DNA from: a virus
Length of the DNA: 25,105 nucleotides
Virus record (IMG/VR): IMGVR_UViG_3300031539_000291
Span: 1 to 25,105 of that record
Reading direction: 5' to 3' (one strand)
Positions 1 to 7,747 of this stretch are shown here, one piece after another (the stretch's first letter is position 1; every line of letters begins with the position of its first letter). Under the pieces are notes generated by a model, which had not been told where the DNA came from, ran no database searches, and worked only from the letters and a program-made list of their open reading frames with translations. The position numbers and the translations under genes are program-made.

Positions 1-437
1 CCATCATAAACACTATTTGTTCGTCTAGTTAAAAATACATATGCATAATTACTAATAAATGTCCATTGGTTCATTTGTATCATTGGAACGTTTGATGCTG
101 TTCCATCCTGAACCGATAGAAAATCACTATGCGCAAGTCCATTATCATGTATAATAATTACATTAACAGTACGAATTTGAGTTTGTTGTATTGAGGGTGG
201 GAAAATCGTTCCGGGTGGATATGGTAAGAAAAGCCCAATAATACCACTTGAGGCACTAGTATCCATATTCCAAGCACCAATTGGTGATGTTATATGCTTA
301 AGTTCATTGTCAGCCAAATAGCTTTTAAAGTTAGGCATTGTTATGTTCTTAAAGGGACTTCCAACTTTACCAAAAACTAATTTATCGGTATCAACTGGTG
401 TTCCTTCTAAAAGTCCAAATAATTTCTTGTCTCCCAT
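1..437 (-). CDS. Incomplete structural-type protein (N-terminal 145 aa only)
   Basis: An open frame starts at an ATG (435-437) 2 nt after the stop of the preceding small gene and runs off the window edge, so only the first 145 residues are visible. They begin MGDKKLFGLLEG and are rich in aromatic and beta-type stretches, with a Pro/Gly-rich segment (LPYPPGTIFPP) near residue 78 and many Asn/Thr residues. There is no signal peptide or membrane segment. It is the last visible member of the baseplate unit that begins with the gp25-like gene, so a role in baseplate or tail-fibre attachment is likely by context. I do not recognise the family. The start is supported by the tight spacing. Confidence 0.7.
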   Translation of the reverse strand, partial: MGDKKLFGLLEGTPVDTDKLVFGKVGSPFKNITMPNFKSYLADNELKHITSPIGAWNMDTSASSGIIGLFLPYPPGTIFPPSIQQTQIRTVNVIIIHDNGLAHSDFLSVQDGTASNVPMIQMNQWTFISNYAYVFLTRRTNSVYD

Positions 438-439
438 AA

Positions 440-715
440 TTATTGGTATGTAAATTTATCGTTATTATAATCTGTAAAAATAGAACCATCATTATCCGTC
501 AGATAATATGTTATTTCTGGCGGTACTGGTGGAACTGGAGGTATTGGTGAAACATATTCAACATATGCATCAAAAAATCCAAAATCATGTGCTAATTGTT
601 TCAATCCAAATTTTAAATGGTAAATAGCATATAAATTAGGAATAATTATTACACCACCAGTATTTGTTTTTCCTGTAGTTACTGCTTGTAATATTGTTTT
701 TTTTAATCTCTCCAT
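440..715 (-). CDS. Small proline-hinge protein in the baseplate operon, function unknown
   Basis: This 91-residue protein has its ATG overlapping the stop of the gp6-like gene by one base (TAATG), indicating translational coupling. Residues 1-55 look globular. A Pro-rich hinge (PIPPVPPVPPE, about residues 57-67) follows, then a short acidic/aromatic tail (YYLTDNDGSIFTDYNND). Such a layout fits a small virion linker or adaptor, but there is no recognisable family signature. The context between a baseplate wedge protein and another structural-looking gene is the only functional evidence. Confidence 0.65.
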   Translation of the reverse strand: MERLKKTILQAVTTGKTNTGGVIIIPNLYAIYHLKFGLKQLAHDFGFFDAYVEYVSPIPPVPPVPPEITYYLTDNDGSIFTDYNNDKFTYQ

Positions 716-2562
716 TATTCAACATTCTTCCTCAACAATACTTTAATATCTTTTTCTGGGTATTTTATTTCAAACATTGAATCCCTTGTTGAATAAATTG
801 TGTTATTTTCAATTTTAATTTCACCTGTGCTAGTATTCGTAATTGCTTGTGCAATTGTATTATTTGAATACTGGTCACCTACCTTATTAAACACTTTAAT
901 ATTAATAATATTAATAACACCATTTACTCCACTAATCTTATTTCCCAATTTACTTAAAAATAAATCTTGATTCATTTCATGAGAATTAATATCCAAATAA
1001 TCTCTAACTATTGAAATTATATTATTGGCAATCTGATTATCTGCGGTATTAGTAACATAAACATCAATTTCAAAACCTAAATTATATATTTTACCATTGT
1101 TGATTTCAATATAATCATTAACCATCCTAAATTCCGTTAAATATTCAGCAATATTAGTATTCATAATTGATGTACTACTGTTATCTAATTTACCTTCAGC
1201 ATTAATACCTAGAGTTGAAATCAACACTTTATTATTTATTTTAAATGTGTTAATTCTGAATGGTGAACCATACTTCCCGGGCATTTTATAAACCTGTATT
1301 TTATAATCAGTTAAACTAACATCCCTATTTTGACTAGAAAAATTATATTTAACTAAATACCTTATTTGTTCTGTGGTTAATCCATCGTTTCCACCAATAG
1401 CTGGAATAGGATTTGTTGTATTTAAACTTCTACGAACAGCTTGATTATATTCACTACGAGAACCATTAATTTCTAAATTATATGCACCAAGTTGTGTTAA
1501 CACATCTGCTCCAATATTAGAAGCGATACCACCACCTGTCCTATATTTAACAAATAATGTATGATTTGCTTTTAATCTCTCACCCAAAGCTGTATTATTT
1601 AAAAAGTTTTCAAGAAAATAACGATTACTAACTCCTTCTTTTAATAAACCATCTTTAAAAGCATTGACATCTGAATCACCAGAACCAAAAGTTAATTTGC
1701 AGAAACCATTAGGTGTATATTCTTTTAAGAATTTTTTTGTAACATCAATCCATTTACCAACCTTTAAATTATTAGTGTTGGTATTTGCAGATGAACTATA
1801 TGAATCTTCAACAAAAACACGTTGTTGTGCCAAAGCATCAACCTCATAAAATTTTTCACCTAATTGTACATAATCAACTTCCGTTGGATTTGTTGACCAA
1901 TTAGTACCTTGCATCAAATATACACTTTCAATTTCAATAACATCTGGGTCAGGAAGCGTAAATGAAAAAAATGGTGTAACATCACTAATATTAATAATTT
2001 TCTTGAAAGTACTTGTACCACCATTTATGACAACTTCTCTTTTTGTAACATTATAACTAACAGGAATACCATTAGTATCAAGTACGGGTATAATACTTCG
2101 ATTAGGGTCACCTAAACTACTAAGCGGTGAATTCCAATCAATATTTTCTTGTGTTTCAAATATTTTACCACCACCAAGTACTTGTGCACCCGCCTTTAAA
2201 ACTGGATAGTAAGTAGTATTTGGTGTATTTCCAAGAACAGGCACACTAACAGTGAAATCAACAACAGTAACACTTGGTCTTCTTGCTGGGATATTGAATC
2301 CCATATTTTTTGCTATATTTACAATACTAGCTCTTTGTTGTGCATATTCTAATTGAGTTTCTTGAAATGCTCTATCAGTATTAACACTAAGATTGTTAGT
2401 AACACCTGCGTTTAAATCGATAAGCATAGCACCAACGTTTGAATCAGTGAAATCTGAAAATATTTCAGAATATGTTTGACGAATCAAACCAATTAAGTCG
2501 GTTCTAATTTCTCCGAAAGTTCTGCTTCCATATTGAATTACATTTGTTATTTCTGTTGCCAT
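715..2562 (-). CDS. Baseplate wedge protein, gp6 / baseplate-J-like
   Basis: This 615-residue protein looks like the T4 gp6 / phage P2 J family, which forms the ring of the contractile-tail baseplate wedge. The N-terminus (about residues 1-95) has the typical opening: a helical stretch 'FGEIRTDLIGLIRQTYSEIFSDF' type followed by DSNVGAMLIDLNAG and a long helix with ERA/QQRAS-like residues leading to 'AKNMGFNIPARRPS'. Beta-rich domains follow, including a region near residues 400-430 (GGNDGLTTEQIRYLVKYNFS) that matches the conserved core of gp6-like proteins. The gene lies 13 nt after the gp25-like gene and 1 nt overlaps the next gene. The length is close to that of T4 gp6 (660 aa). The wedge role is inferred from family and neighbours. 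Confidence 0.85.
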   Translation of the reverse strand: MATEITNVIQYGSRTFGEIRTDLIGLIRQTYSEIFSDFTDSNVGAMLIDLNAGVTNNLSVNTDRAFQETQLEYAQQRASIVNIAKNMGFNIPARRPSVTVVDFTVSVPVLGNTPNTTYYPVLKAGAQVLGGGKIFETQENIDWNSPLSSLGDPNRSIIPVLDTNGIPVSYNVTKREVVINGGTSTFKKIINISDVTPFFSFTLPDPDVIEIESVYLMQGTNWSTNPTEVDYVQLGEKFYEVDALAQQRVFVEDSYSSSANTNTNNLKVGKWIDVTKKFLKEYTPNGFCKLTFGSGDSDVNAFKDGLLKEGVSNRYFLENFLNNTALGERLKANHTLFVKYRTGGGIASNIGADVLTQLGAYNLEINGSRSEYNQAVRRSLNTTNPIPAIGGNDGLTTEQIRYLVKYNFSSQNRDVSLTDYKIQVYKMPGKYGSPFRINTFKINNKVLISTLGINAEGKLDNSSTSIMNTNIAEYLTEFRMVNDYIEINNGKIYNLGFEIDVYVTNTADNQIANNIISIVRDYLDINSHEMNQDLFLSKLGNKISGVNGVINIINIKVFNKVGDQYSNNTIAQAITNTSTGEIKIENNTIYSTRDSMFEIKYPEKDIKVLLRKNVE

Positions 2563-2575
2563 TATATTTTATATT

Positions 2576-2974
2576 TTAAAAATTCAAATCAATATTACCT
2601 TCTTCATTAAGTGCTCCTTCTTCATAAGTAAACTTAATATTAACATTAAGTTGATTTTCACTTATAGGATTTCCTTCTTCATTATTATTCCAATTAAAAG
2701 TTACTGAAGTAATTTTAACTTCAGGAATATATAATCCTACCGTATTTTTTATTTCTTCTTCAACATCACTAGCAGTCAGATTATCATTAGGTTCGAAGAT
2801 GTATTTCAAAAGATTTGTTCCATAATCTGGTTCATAATACCTTTCATTTCTTTGTGTCAATAATAATAACAATAAATTGGAACTATATGAATCTTTACTT
2901 ACTTGATTCATTTGAATAAAACTCCTAGTTTCGTTATTATCTTTAAAAGGATATGTAATATTATACGAATTCAT
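2576..2974 (-). CDS. Baseplate wedge protein, gp25-like (lysozyme-fold family)
   Basis: This is a 132-residue protein of the gp25/GPW family that sits at the inner baseplate of contractile tails and helps start sheath assembly. The diagnostic segment is LLLLLTQRNERYYEPDYGTN (about residues 36-55), followed by LLKYIFEPND, matching the family pattern 'L...RGER...P.FG..L..ylFEP'. A C-terminal beta segment follows (VEEEIKNTVGLYIPEVKITSV). I chose the ATG at 2972-2974. The frame is open upstream to 3019, but that extension runs through the promoter motif at 2989-2997 and into the terminator, so it cannot be coding. It is first in its transcription unit and followed by the gp6-like gene. Confidence 0.88.
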   Translation of the reverse strand: MNSYNITYPFKDNNETRSFIQMNQVSKDSYSSNLLLLLLTQRNERYYEPDYGTNLLKYIFEPNDNLTASDVEEEIKNTVGLYIPEVKITSVTFNWNNNEEGNPISENQLNVNIKFTYEEGALNEEGNIDLNF

Positions 2975-2987
2975 TATAATTGATTTT

Positions 2988-2998
2988 TTATAAATACT
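2988..2998 (-). promoter_or_regulatory. Late-promoter-like motif AGTATTTATAA
   Basis: The coding strand reads AAGTATTTATAA 14 nt before the gp25-like start codon and just after the terminator of the preceding gene. It is one of seven exact GTATTTATA copies in the window, all placed before the first gene of a unit. Confidence 0.75.
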
Positions 2999-3003
2999 TA
3001 AAC

Positions 3004-3034
3004 AAAAAAATCCCGACAAATTTGTTTGTCAGGA
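3004..3034 (-). terminator. Intrinsic terminator after the 3056-3511 gene
   Basis: On the minus strand a 10-bp stem TCCTGACAAA / TTTGTCGGGA with one U-G wobble and the loop CAAA is followed by seven T residues. It ends the unit 4926-3056, and the gp25-unit promoter motif lies directly behind it. Confidence 0.9.
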
Positions 3035-3055
3035 TTCATATTCTAAGTCTAATTA

Positions 3056-3511
3056 TTATCCTTTTCTTTTTCCACCTTTTTTTGTTCGTGCTTTCTCTGC
3101 ATCTTCTCTTTGCTTTTTATCGTCAAAAAGACTTTTAATTGATTCGTGTAAAGAAATTATTGTATTATCCCCATACTTTTGAAGTACACCAGTATGTGTA
3201 TTGAAATTTGGTTTTTCCAGAGAAACAGCATCACTATCACTTACACATACTCCAGCAAGACATTCATCAATTGCTGTTTCTTGCATATCAAGGGGTAAAC
3301 CCTCAAGAATTTCTTCATTTAAAACAACCACAAAATTAACTCCTTCTGTAAGAACCTCTATAATATCATTTGCTTTTACGATTTTATATAATTCTTTTTG
3401 TTTATCATTACAAAGAACTTCAAAAATAATCCATTGTGGAATACTAGTTTTATTTCTAACACTATCAAATAATGCAACTACGTCATTAGACGCTTTTTCA
3501 ATTTTAGCCAT
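3056..3511 (-). CDS. Conserved-looking phage protein, function unknown
   Basis: This 151-residue protein has an N-terminal alpha/beta region with a hydrophobic core (IPQWIIFEVLCNDKQKELYKIV, then VVVLNEEILEGL). A helix then reads MQETAIDECLAGVCV (about residues 77-91), and the C-terminal tail is strongly basic (KKGGKRKG). The layout 'VVVLNEEIL...MQETAIDECLAG' resembles the strand-helix order of zincin-like phage proteins, but the HExxH zinc motif is missing, so I do not assign an enzyme activity. It overlaps no neighbour, lies 4 nt after the upstream stop and is the last gene before a terminator. It is probably a virion or assembly protein by position. Confidence 0.7.
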   Translation of the reverse strand: MAKIEKASNDVVALFDSVRNKTSIPQWIIFEVLCNDKQKELYKIVKANDIIEVLTEGVNFVVVLNEEILEGLPLDMQETAIDECLAGVCVSDSDAVSLEKPNFNTHTGVLQKYGDNTIISLHESIKSLFDDKKQREDAEKARTKKGGKRKG

Positions 3512-3515
3512 AAAT

Positions 3516-4013
3516 TTATTTTATTATTGGTTTATATTTCGATTTAATTTCTTTGATTTTTAATATAAGGTCAACAAATCTTGGGTCTTTAGCTTCAAAT
3601 TCTTCATCAAATCGAGATTCGAGTCCATCAGCGAATTCAAACATATCACCAATACTTGCTTTTACCATAGCTTCAATATCCATCAAAGTTATTAACTGTT
3701 GATGAACCATATTTTCATGGTCAGCAATTTCCTTATTTTTTCTCTCTTCATCTTTAAGAGCTTTCATTTTTTCCTCATACTTAGAATTAAGTTCTAATGC
3801 TTCTTCTTCAGAAACAGCTTTACTTTCTTTCGATTCCTCACTACTAGCTTCACGTTTCATAAGACTTTCCTTAAGTTTCTCAATGTCGGCTTCAGTACCA
3901 TTTCCTATTTTACTCTCAGCCAATTTATTGATTTCAAGTATTTTTTTCGCTGCCTCTGAATTAAATTCTTCATTTTCCACAGCATTTTTTAATTTTTCTA
4001 AAAAGTCACTCAT
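3516..4013 (-). CDS. Charged coiled-coil protein, function unknown (virion or scaffold-like by context)
   Basis: This 165-residue protein is mostly helical, very rich in Glu and Lys and with heptad-like spacing across about residues 1-110 (for example EADIEKLKESLMKREASS and ALELNSKYEEKMKALKDEE). A less charged helix follows around residues 112-140 (LMDIEAMVKASIGDMFEFADGL). I start it at the ATG at 4011-4013 (MSDFLEKLKN). The frame extends to a TTG at 4037, but that overlaps the previous stop and is a poor candidate. No family is recognised. The composition resembles scaffold or tail-assembly helper proteins, which is inference only. Confidence 0.7.
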   Translation of the reverse strand: MSDFLEKLKNAVENEEFNSEAAKKILEINKLAESKIGNGTEADIEKLKESLMKREASSEESKESKAVSEEEALELNSKYEEKMKALKDEERKNKEIADHENMVHQQLITLMDIEAMVKASIGDMFEFADGLESRFDEEFEAKDPRFVDLILKIKEIKSKYKPIIK

Positions 4014-4029
4014 TTTGTTTAGTTTTTTA

Positions 4030-4926
4030 TTACCCAATAGTTTCTATTTCAATTCCACTAAATTTTAATACTTCATGGGTATTATTATAAATTATTCTTT
4101 TCTTATATTTATTAATTCCAAATCCGATTAGTTTTCCATATTCATCACGAATAAAAACTTGTTTAATATCAATAATTTGCTTGAAAATATCTGAATCATC
4201 ATCAAGTTCATTTGTTTTAAAATGTAAAGGAATAAAAAACTCTAATTGTCGATGTTCAAAACCAATCTTTTTCACATGAAGAAATTCTGTTAATTCTTCA
4301 ATTTTATTTAAAATTTTCTGATTATCACGAATACCAAGAATAGGGAATTTGAAAGTCTTTGACTGGTTTTCTAAATCAAGAACTTCAAATTCTCCATTAT
4401 TTTTTTCTTTAACAACATCAAGTGCATTAACAATACCAACCTCAATTGGTATATTATTAAAAATATACATAATTTCCAAATCATCATCCTTTGTACGTCT
4501 TTCTTCAAACTCCATAGCAATAACCTCACCTAAAGTTTTCCCAACATGCTTATGTTTATCATCAAAAAAACCATAGTGTTCATATCGTCTACCCCAACGG
4601 TCTTTCATACCATAAGAAGTTCCATGTTTATCAGCAGCAACTGCCATTTGATGTGGAGTTGCTGTTTTTATGAACTTATCTGCTTTTTTTAATACTTCAT
4701 AATAGTCTTTAACATATTTTTCATCGGTTTGTCCAACATAAAACTTTTCAAGCAACTGATTATGATTACGCATTCTCTGAGTGTGTTTATTTCTTTCATC
4801 CAGATTGTTGGGGTCAGCTTTAAGGATTTCTTGCTCAGTGTTATAAAGAGCAATACCGAGTGTAACCATTATTAATCGATACTTGAAGTAAACCCAAAGA
4901 ATTATATTTTGAAAAATTTTAGGCAT
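4030..4926 (-). CDS. Unrecognised protein of about 298 aa at the head of a virion unit
   Basis: The protein has an N-terminal helical part (residues 20-75, with many charged residues), a middle with KHGTSYGMKDRWGRRYEHYGFFDDKH-type aromatic and basic residues, and a beta-rich C-terminal half (for example IPIEVGIVNALDVV and FEHRQLEFFIPLHF). The middle looks like a nucleic-acid or protein contact surface, but I know no family for it. Two ATGs are possible: 4926 (overlapping the stop of a 9-codon mini-reading frame by one base) and 4869 (MVTLGIALYN), which removes a hydrophobic 19-residue start. I keep 4926. It is followed by the coiled-coil gene, so a structural role is likely but unproven. Confidence 0.65.
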   Translation of the reverse strand: MPKIFQNIILWVYFKYRLIMVTLGIALYNTEQEILKADPNNLDERNKHTQRMRNHNQLLEKFYVGQTDEKYVKDYYEVLKKADKFIKTATPHQMAVAADKHGTSYGMKDRWGRRYEHYGFFDDKHKHVGKTLGEVIAMEFEERRTKDDDLEIMYIFNNIPIEVGIVNALDVVKEKNNGEFEVLDLENQSKTFKFPILGIRDNQKILNKIEELTEFLHVKKIGFEHRQLEFFIPLHFKTNELDDDSDIFKQIIDIKQVFIRDEYGKLIGFGINKYKKRIIYNNTHEVLKFSGIEIETIG

Positions 4927-4955
4927 TATATTTTAATTTGTTCTAAAAATTTCAT
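4926..4955 (-). other. Possible leader mini-reading frame (MKFLEQIKI) coupled to the next gene
   Basis: A 9-codon frame begins at an ATG at 4953-4955 and its TAA overlaps the ATG of the 4030-4926 gene by one base, the same TAATG arrangement seen between real gene pairs in this window. It lies 29 nt after a near copy of the late motif. It may be chance in AT-rich DNA. Confidence 0.25.
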
Positions 4956-4983
4956 AATTTTTTGTTTTTGTATGTGTTATTAT

Positions 4984-4993
4984 TAATAAATAC
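4984..4993 (-). promoter_or_regulatory. Near copy of the late-promoter-like motif (GTATTTATTA)
   Basis: The coding strand reads TGTGTATTTATTAATAA, one base different from GTATTTATA, between the glycosyltransferase stop and the gene starting at 4926. It lies inside a weak TGTGT/ACACA inverted repeat. It is farther from the start codon than the exact copies unless the mini-reading frame is counted. Confidence 0.45.
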
Positions 4994-5005
4994 ACACATC
5001 TTAAT

Positions 5006-6388
5006 TTATTGAATTACTAACCCCCTAATGACCACTGATTTATAAAAATTAGCACGTTCTTTTGTCACATATTCTAAATTATATTTTTCTTTGAAATCCT
5101 CATATAATTGTTCACCTAGACGTTTACGTAAATCAGCATCTAATATCAACTGTTTCAGATATTTCTTCCAATATTTATGGGCATTTTTCTTATTAGGGAT
5201 TAATACACAATTTTCCATGTGCCTACCATGTACATTATATGGTGGAATATCACTACAAACAATAGGAAGTTTTCTTGTCCAACACTCAACTTGTTTCAAA
5301 TTAGATTTTTTTATGTTAAAATCATTATCTGCAAGTGGTGCTAAAACAATATCTGTTTCATCTAATACTTGAGCATAAGTATTAGCTTTCTGAGTCCATC
5401 TTCTTCCAAAATTACCTTCATTTTCATACCTAACATTCCTTTCAAAATTCATAAGCCATTGAAGATAATCTGGATTTTCAATTAAATGGTGGTTATCGGT
5501 TAAGATTTTTTCATAAATAAGATATACGCTTTCCTTAGACTTAATGTCTCGTTGTTTACTACTAAAAACTTTATCTCTATATTTTTCTTTAATATCATCA
5601 GGAAGTCTAGGGATTTTATCTACATCACCTCTTGATTTATTAATAGCTTTCACTACTTCATGTACCCAAAGTCCTCTTTTTTCAAGCTCAGTTTTGAAAT
5701 CTTGATTAAAAGTAATATCAGTTGTACTACCTTCAGTATCCCAACCAGCAATAATTATTTTAAATTTATCTCTAGTCTCTGAATTTGCTTGTAAATAATT
5801 TATAGTATTTTCTAATTGCTGAACATCACCCATGTGAGAACTACCGGCTGCATATGTTATTCTTACTAAACCATCAGGGTCTGGTTTCCAATTATTCTGG
5901 AATTGTTTCATCCATTTAGGGTCAATACTATTGAAATAAACTTGAACATTATCTTTACCAGTTATTTTACGAATTTCATCAGCAAAAATATCTGTTGTTG
6001 TTGTGACATAATCAGCAATTTTTAGATTCTCTAAAATAGGAACATGTAATTGTCTTTCAATACTCATACCATAAAATGGATGTTGTTTATGAAGTTTCCA
6101 ATAGTCATCAATATCAACAATTAAAATAGTTCCAGCTTTTTTGAGTTCTGTCGCTAATTTTAACATTTGAGCAGTATCACTTATAAATTGACGATGATAA
6201 TGTATGATGTGAAATGATTTAAGATAATCAACGATTTTAGGGTCATTAAAATCAAGCTGTGGATTTATTTCAACATAAAAATCATCACTATGATTTCTTT
6301 CCAGTTCCATTGCAGGTGTTAGAGTTCGAAAATAATTTACACCTGCTCCATCCAAATTATAAAACAATATTCTAATTTTTCCGTTCAT
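5006..6388 (-). CDS. GT-B-fold glycosyltransferase (GT4-like)
   Basis: This 460-residue protein looks like a retaining GT-B glycosyltransferase. The N-terminal domain opens with a Rossmann-type strand and loop, KIRILFYNLDGAGVNYFRT, and contains HIIHYHR and ILIVDIDDYW (about residue 90). The C-terminal domain has the usual VRITYAAGSSHMGDV (about residue 180), a FKIIIAGWDT strand, and near residues 345-395 the donor-site-like region DIVLAPLADNDFNIKKSNLKQVE then LPIVCSDIPPY. It ends with the helix pattern DADLRKRLGEQLYEDFKEKYN typical of the family. The sugar donor and acceptor are unknown. In the phage it could decorate virion proteins or DNA. It has its own unit, after a terminator. Early or late expression is unclear because no GTATTTATA copy precedes it. 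Confidence 0.85.
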   Translation of the reverse strand: MNGKIRILFYNLDGAGVNYFRTLTPAMELERNHSDDFYVEINPQLDFNDPKIVDYLKSFHIIHYHRQFISDTAQMLKLATELKKAGTILIVDIDDYWKLHKQHPFYGMSIERQLHVPILENLKIADYVTTTTDIFADEIRKITGKDNVQVYFNSIDPKWMKQFQNNWKPDPDGLVRITYAAGSSHMGDVQQLENTINYLQANSETRDKFKIIIAGWDTEGSTTDITFNQDFKTELEKRGLWVHEVVKAINKSRGDVDKIPRLPDDIKEKYRDKVFSSKQRDIKSKESVYLIYEKILTDNHHLIENPDYLQWLMNFERNVRYENEGNFGRRWTQKANTYAQVLDETDIVLAPLADNDFNIKKSNLKQVECWTRKLPIVCSDIPPYNVHGRHMENCVLIPNKKNAHKYWKKYLKQLILDADLRKRLGEQLYEDFKEKYNLEYVTKERANFYKSVVIRGLVIQ

Positions 6389-6407
6389 ATTATAATTTTT
6401 TATAATT

Positions 6408-6426
6408 GTATTATATATAGTAATAC
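6408..6426. repeat. Perfect inverted repeat before the glycosyltransferase gene
   Basis: GTATTA and TAATAC are 6-bp arms around a 7-base TATATAG spacer, 19 nt before the glycosyltransferase ATG. It could be an operator or part of an AT-rich promoter; the sequence alone does not decide. Confidence 0.4.
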
Positions 6427-6457
6427 GAATATTCTAAAAAAATCTTGAATAATAAAT

Positions 6458-6484
6458 AAAAAAAGCCAACAAATAAATGTTAGC
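6458..6484 (-). terminator. Intrinsic terminator after the 6517-6894 gene
   Basis: On the minus strand GCTAACA and TGTTGGC pair over 7 bp (one U-G wobble) around a 6-base loop, followed by seven T residues. It closes the unit that begins with the ParB-like/ART-like gene and isolates the glycosyltransferase gene. Confidence 0.9.
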
Positions 6485-6516
6485 TTTCTTATAGTGTGTG
6501 TATTAAATTAATCCCC

Positions 6517-6894
6517 TTAAACTTTCTTTGTTATTTTTCCCTTTTTTTGTGACTCCACAGTAACTTCATCAACCGCTTCAATAATAGATTTTTTAACTTC
6601 AACAACCTTATTATTAGGTTTTTTTGATTTGGGTTTTCTAATAGCTTTAGGTTTTTTTGTGATTCTAGCAAGTTCAATGGCATCTACATCACTAATCATA
6701 ATAAGATTCTTGATTCTTAATCTATGTACCGATAATGGTAATGATGGGATGGTTAGATATACTGAATCATTTGGTTTTATATTAATAGTTTTCTTTGTCA
6801 TTTTATCAATATAATCAATTGACATCGTAGTATTGAATTTTCTATCTCGCTTTGCGAGACGATTTGTAGTATTTGTTATTTTATAAGTATTCAT
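6517..6894 (-). CDS. Small basic protein, function unknown
   Basis: This 125-residue protein has a compact beta-rich N-terminal two thirds (KFNTTMSIDYIDKM, VYLTIPSLPLSVHRLRIKNLI) and a Lys/Pro-rich tail from about residue 80 (KKPKAIRKPKSKKPNN). The tail is probably disordered and could contact nucleic acid. It starts 6 nt after the stop of the ParB-like gene and precedes a terminator, so both are one operon. No family is recognised. The N-terminal part reads like a small phage structural fold, which is a guess. Confidence 0.65.
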   Translation of the reverse strand: MNTYKITNTTNRLAKRDRKFNTTMSIDYIDKMTKKTINIKPNDSVYLTIPSLPLSVHRLRIKNLIMISDVDAIELARITKKPKAIRKPKSKKPNNKVVEVKKSIIEAVDEVTVESQKKGKITKKV

Positions 6895-6900
6895 CTTAAA

Positions 6901-7722
6901 TTATTTTAGTCCTTGAATTATTGTATTACCGTATTTTATCCCATCATATCCCATTTTCTTAGCATTTTCAGCAACAGCTTTAGTTTTCAAGTTAATAGCA
7001 GGAACATCATATTTTGTACTTATTTTTTCAAAATTAACATTTGGAAACCAACTTTTTACTAATATATCTACTGGTTCTTGACCATCTTTATAGGTTATCC
7101 CCAGAGAATTAGTATCTAATAGATTTTCAAAATCAATTTCATATTTATCAAAACCAGTTTGAGGTTTTAAACTAAAGAAATTACCAATCACTGAATTTTC
7201 TTTTATTGGTTCTTTCCTATAACCAATAATTGTTTTCTGATTTTTGTTTGGTTCTTTTTCATTCTGAGTCTCAGCATTATCTTCCTCCAACGAATCTAAA
7301 AATTGATTTTCATCATCCCCATAAAAATTAATAGTATCTTGTACCTCAACTTCTTCTAACCCTTGTGATTGTTCATATTCATAAATATCTTGAATCTTAT
7401 TTAGAATTCTACAAGCATCCATAAAATCCATATCTAATTTAACTACCATTATTGGTTTATTTTCAAACATCGCTTTAAAATAACGATGATGACCATCACA
7501 AATCTTATTATCAGCAATCCAAATTGGTTTTGAGTCATCAATATTTACACCTGAAATTTCATCAGAATAAACTAAATTTTGTGATGGTTGTATTCTATCA
7601 TTCTCAGTCGGATTAATTTGAATTACATTATAATTAATATTCTCATCATCCAATTTTCCCAATATAATTTCATATGATAAATTTAATTGTGGTAGATGAT
7701 ATGGTCTCCCGTTTTTTAGCAT
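6901..7722 (-). CDS. ParB/sulfiredoxin-like domain fused to a putative ADP-ribosyltransferase-like domain
   Basis: The N-terminal part (about residues 10-115) carries IWIADNKICDGHHRYFKAM, with the DGHHRY box (76-81) of the ParB/Srx superfamily, whose members bind nucleotides or DNA. An acidic linker rich in Glu, Asp and Asn (about 115-165) follows. The C-terminal part (166-273) has GYRKEPIKENSVIGNFFSLKP and ends with KKMGYDGIKYGN; an early YR, a middle FFS and a late GYDG are the pattern of ART-like domains in phage polyvalent proteins. The ART call is tentative because catalytic residues cannot be fixed without alignment. It is the first gene of its unit, 14 nt after an exact late motif. T4 also packages ARTs (Alt), so a host-modifying role is plausible. 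Confidence 0.6.
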   Translation of the reverse strand: MLKNGRPYHLPQLNLSYEIILGKLDDENINYNVIQINPTENDRIQPSQNLVYSDEISGVNIDDSKPIWIADNKICDGHHRYFKAMFENKPIMVVKLDMDFMDACRILNKIQDIYEYEQSQGLEEVEVQDTINFYGDDENQFLDSLEEDNAETQNEKEPNKNQKTIIGYRKEPIKENSVIGNFFSLKPQTGFDKYEIDFENLLDTNSLGITYKDGQEPVDILVKSWFPNVNFEKISTKYDVPAINLKTKAVAENAKKMGYDGIKYGNTIIQGLK

Positions 7723-7735
7723 ATTCTGAATTTTA

Positions 7736-7746
7736 TTATAAATACT
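7736..7746 (-). promoter_or_regulatory. Late-promoter-like motif AGTATTTATAA
   Basis: The coding strand reads GAGTATTTATAA immediately after the HAD-gene stop codon and 14 nt before the ATG of the ParB-like/ART-like gene. The spacing equals that before the gp25-like gene. Confidence 0.75.
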
Positions 7747-7747
7747 C

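Noticed and set aside
2974-3019. Longer N-terminus for the gp25-like protein.
   Set aside because: The extension crosses the promoter motif and the terminator hairpin. The ATG at 2974 has the standard 14-nt spacing.
4014-4037. TTG start for the coiled-coil gene.
   Set aside because: It overlaps the preceding stop and an ATG is available 8 codons later with normal spacing.
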